This document shows, piece after piece, positions 62,487 to 64,000 of a DNA stretch of 64,000 bases. A model generated the notes under the pieces. That model worked only from the letters and a program-made list of their open reading frames with translations, searched no databases and was not told the origin of the DNA. This stretch comes from Inia geoffrensis. Its lineage: Eukaryota > Chordata > Mammalia > Artiodactyla > Iniidae. The DNA lies in the NCBI GenBank assembly GCA_036417435.1, contig JAZAQT010000616.1:62001-126000 (forward strand). Direction: 5' to 3'. Each line of letters opens with the position of its first letter. The stretch's first letter is position 1. The translations under genes were made by a program, and so were the position numbers.

Positions 62487-64000
62487 CAGATGCGATATTA
62501 ACATTCTCCCCACTTGGAGAGTCAGTGCCTTTGACCTCTTGTTTGGCACAGTTTGCAATTTCTGTGGAAGATGAACAGGAATAAGGAGAACCAATGAGCG
62601 GCTAACTCGATGTGTTTGGACGGGCACATTGAACTCTGATTTCCCTACAGGAAGAAGAATTCACCAAAGGCTCAGCGGGCCATGCCGGAACGAGATTAGG
62701 GCCTGAAGCAATTCTTCGGGTTTTCGGTCAGCTCACAAGAAAGCGAGTTGAGAAAAGGAGATATTTGGCACTGTAACTCACAATCCTGCAGAGTTCCAAA
62801 TGACCCCTATCATCAAAAAATTTATTGAAGGAAGGCTGTGAAGAGGACTTGAACACGATGCAGAATTGCAGAAAACAGATATCAGGGGGTAGATAAGAAT
62901 CGCTCTGAAAGCGTAGGAAAAGAGGCAGCAGTTCGACAGTGATGCACTTGGCCAAAAAGGGCGTATGCGTTTTTTCCTGAATATATTCAGGAAAAAACGC
63001 ACACGCCCTTTTTGGCCAACCAAGCAAGCCTGCAATGGAAATCCGCACTACAAGGAAGTCTCACTTCCCACCGATCCAAAGGGCCGTCCGAAAAAAGTGT
63101 AAAATCCAGAGAGGCAGGACAGGCCGTGGAGAACCGGCAGCCTTGTTATGCTGATGGGCGGGATGTAAATTGCCAACAGCCACTCTGGAGAAGTGGATTC
63201 TGTTTCCTGGAACAAAGAAAAAAACAAGCTAGAGAGCCTAGGGCACTTCCACTTATGGTGCTATAGATTCGGAAAATTTAAATGAAAAAGACACAGCCAC
63301 ACCAAAGTTTGGGGCTGCTCTGTGTACGGGATCCTTGACTATGGTACAACTTTAATAGCCCAGAAAGAGAAAAATGGATATAGAAGTTGTGGTACATCCC
63401 TACAATGGAATATCACTCAACAATGAAATCCATGGCAACACACCAGTAGCAGCATAATGACAGGATTTAGTTATGATGATTCTAAGTGAAATAAGTCACA
63501 CAGAAAAAGAAACATCATAAGATATCACTAATACCGGGAATGTAAACACGGCTACGTGTGAACTGCATTACAAAACACAACAGAGTCTCACATTTACAAA
63601 AGAAACTTATGCTTGCTTAAGGGGAAAGGAGAGTGGGGAGGCTGCATAAAACCAGAGGTTCACATTAGGACAGATACCATTCCATAAGCCAAATATATAT
63701 TAGACAAGACCTACTCCTTGCTCAACCAAATGGACTCAACACCCAGTATTCAAAACCTTGGAATATGCCTGACTATGAAGAAAATTAAAACCCATACATT
63801 TATAGGTCTCCAGAAGAAAATCATTTGTGTACAGCACCATACACACAGCAGTGTCAATAAGCTAAATCCCCATATAAAAATAAAGTTGAAAAACAAAACA
63901 CAAGGACTGTGAAATAGAGAGAAATTCTTAAATAAGTCCTTCAGGGCTTGTGAGGAATCTTGGATTTACCACCTCTACATCCACAGCTGGGGGAGAGATA
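62487..64000 (+). repeat. Satellite monomer 37, cut by the window end
   Basis: The 1,514 bp present stop in module D at GGGGGAGAGATA. Palindrome 62948-63019 has one mismatch (ACGCACACGCCC). L1-derived part is 63108-63898. Private: GAGATATTTGG, ATCATCAAAAAA, GAACACGATGCAG and GTGGATTCTG; CCCCATATAAA is shared with 29 and 31. Confidence 0.95.

Larger units (their letters stand above)
1..64000. repeat. Tandem satellite array, 1,736-bp monomer, 37 copies; probable common cetacean (L1-derived) satellite
   Basis: One monomer repeats head to tail from the first to the last base. Every landmark (palindrome, AATAAA box, XhoI-type CTCGAG site, CGACGCAG stretch) returns every 1,734-1,736 bp, always in the same orientation. 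Length differences come from single-base deletions at three sites. Copies differ mostly by scattered substitutions, so the array is young or actively homogenised. Nearly half the unit is L1 3' end in sense orientation. A satellite of this length built on an L1 3' end matches what I recall of the common cetacean satellite in heterochromatin; species and chromosomal position are inference. Neither edge of the array lies in the window. Confidence 0.97.

Noticed and set aside
1..64000. CRISPR array or bacterial repeat system
   Set aside because: Repeats are 1.7 kb long, contiguous, without short spacers, and contain mammalian L1 sequence.
1..64000. Assembly artefact from looping over one repeat
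   Set aside because: Copies carry different private substitutions and single-base deletions, so they are distinct units. Copy number could still be wrong locally, notably for the near-identical blocks 29-30/31-32 and 14/15.
1..64000. tRNA, rRNA or Pol III-type SINE inside the monomer
   Set aside because: I found no cloverleaf, A/B box pair or rRNA-like stretch on either strand.

Overview
The whole 64 kb window is one uninterrupted head-to-tail array of a long satellite monomer. The same 1,734-1,736 bp sequence recurs 37 times in the same orientation: 36 full copies, plus a last copy cut off by the window end. Mean spacing between equivalent points is about 1,735.7 bp. I see no unique sequence, no functional protein-coding gene, no RNA gene, no CRISPR and no array edge. 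Open frames that recur once per monomer are by-products of the repeat.

Each monomer has four modules. (1) A non-L1 segment of about 460 bp, fairly rich in CpG. (2) A 72-bp inverted repeat with 36-bp arms and no spacer, perfect in 30 of the 37 copies by my reading. (3) A linker of about 88 bp. (4) About 790 bp of sense-strand L1 (LINE-1) 3' end: the decayed C-terminal end of ORF2, its stop codon, the 3' UTR, an AATAAA hexamer and an A-rich tail. A second non-L1 segment of about 324 bp follows and runs into the next monomer.

Organism: a mammal, most likely a whale. The L1 3' end resembles the cetartiodactyl L1 type as I recall it. From memory of the literature, a satellite of roughly 1.7 kb built on an L1 3' end is the 'common cetacean satellite', with a shorter unit of about 1.58 kb in delphinids. 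The 1,736-bp length therefore points to a non-delphinid cetacean. No database search was possible, so this is inference.

The copies are nearly identical, but shared variants show a second layer of order. Adjacent copies alternate between haplotypes over several stretches, giving a period of about 3,471-3,472 bp (two monomers). The clearest cases are copies 5-8, 15-19, 20-23, 23-25 and 29-32. A strongly divergent patch in the L1 part of copies 23 and 25 and a distinct haplotype in copies 1-2 indicate patchy gene conversion or unequal exchange. For the hunt, the main candidates are the conserved perfect palindrome, the two-monomer higher-order organisation and the divergent patch.
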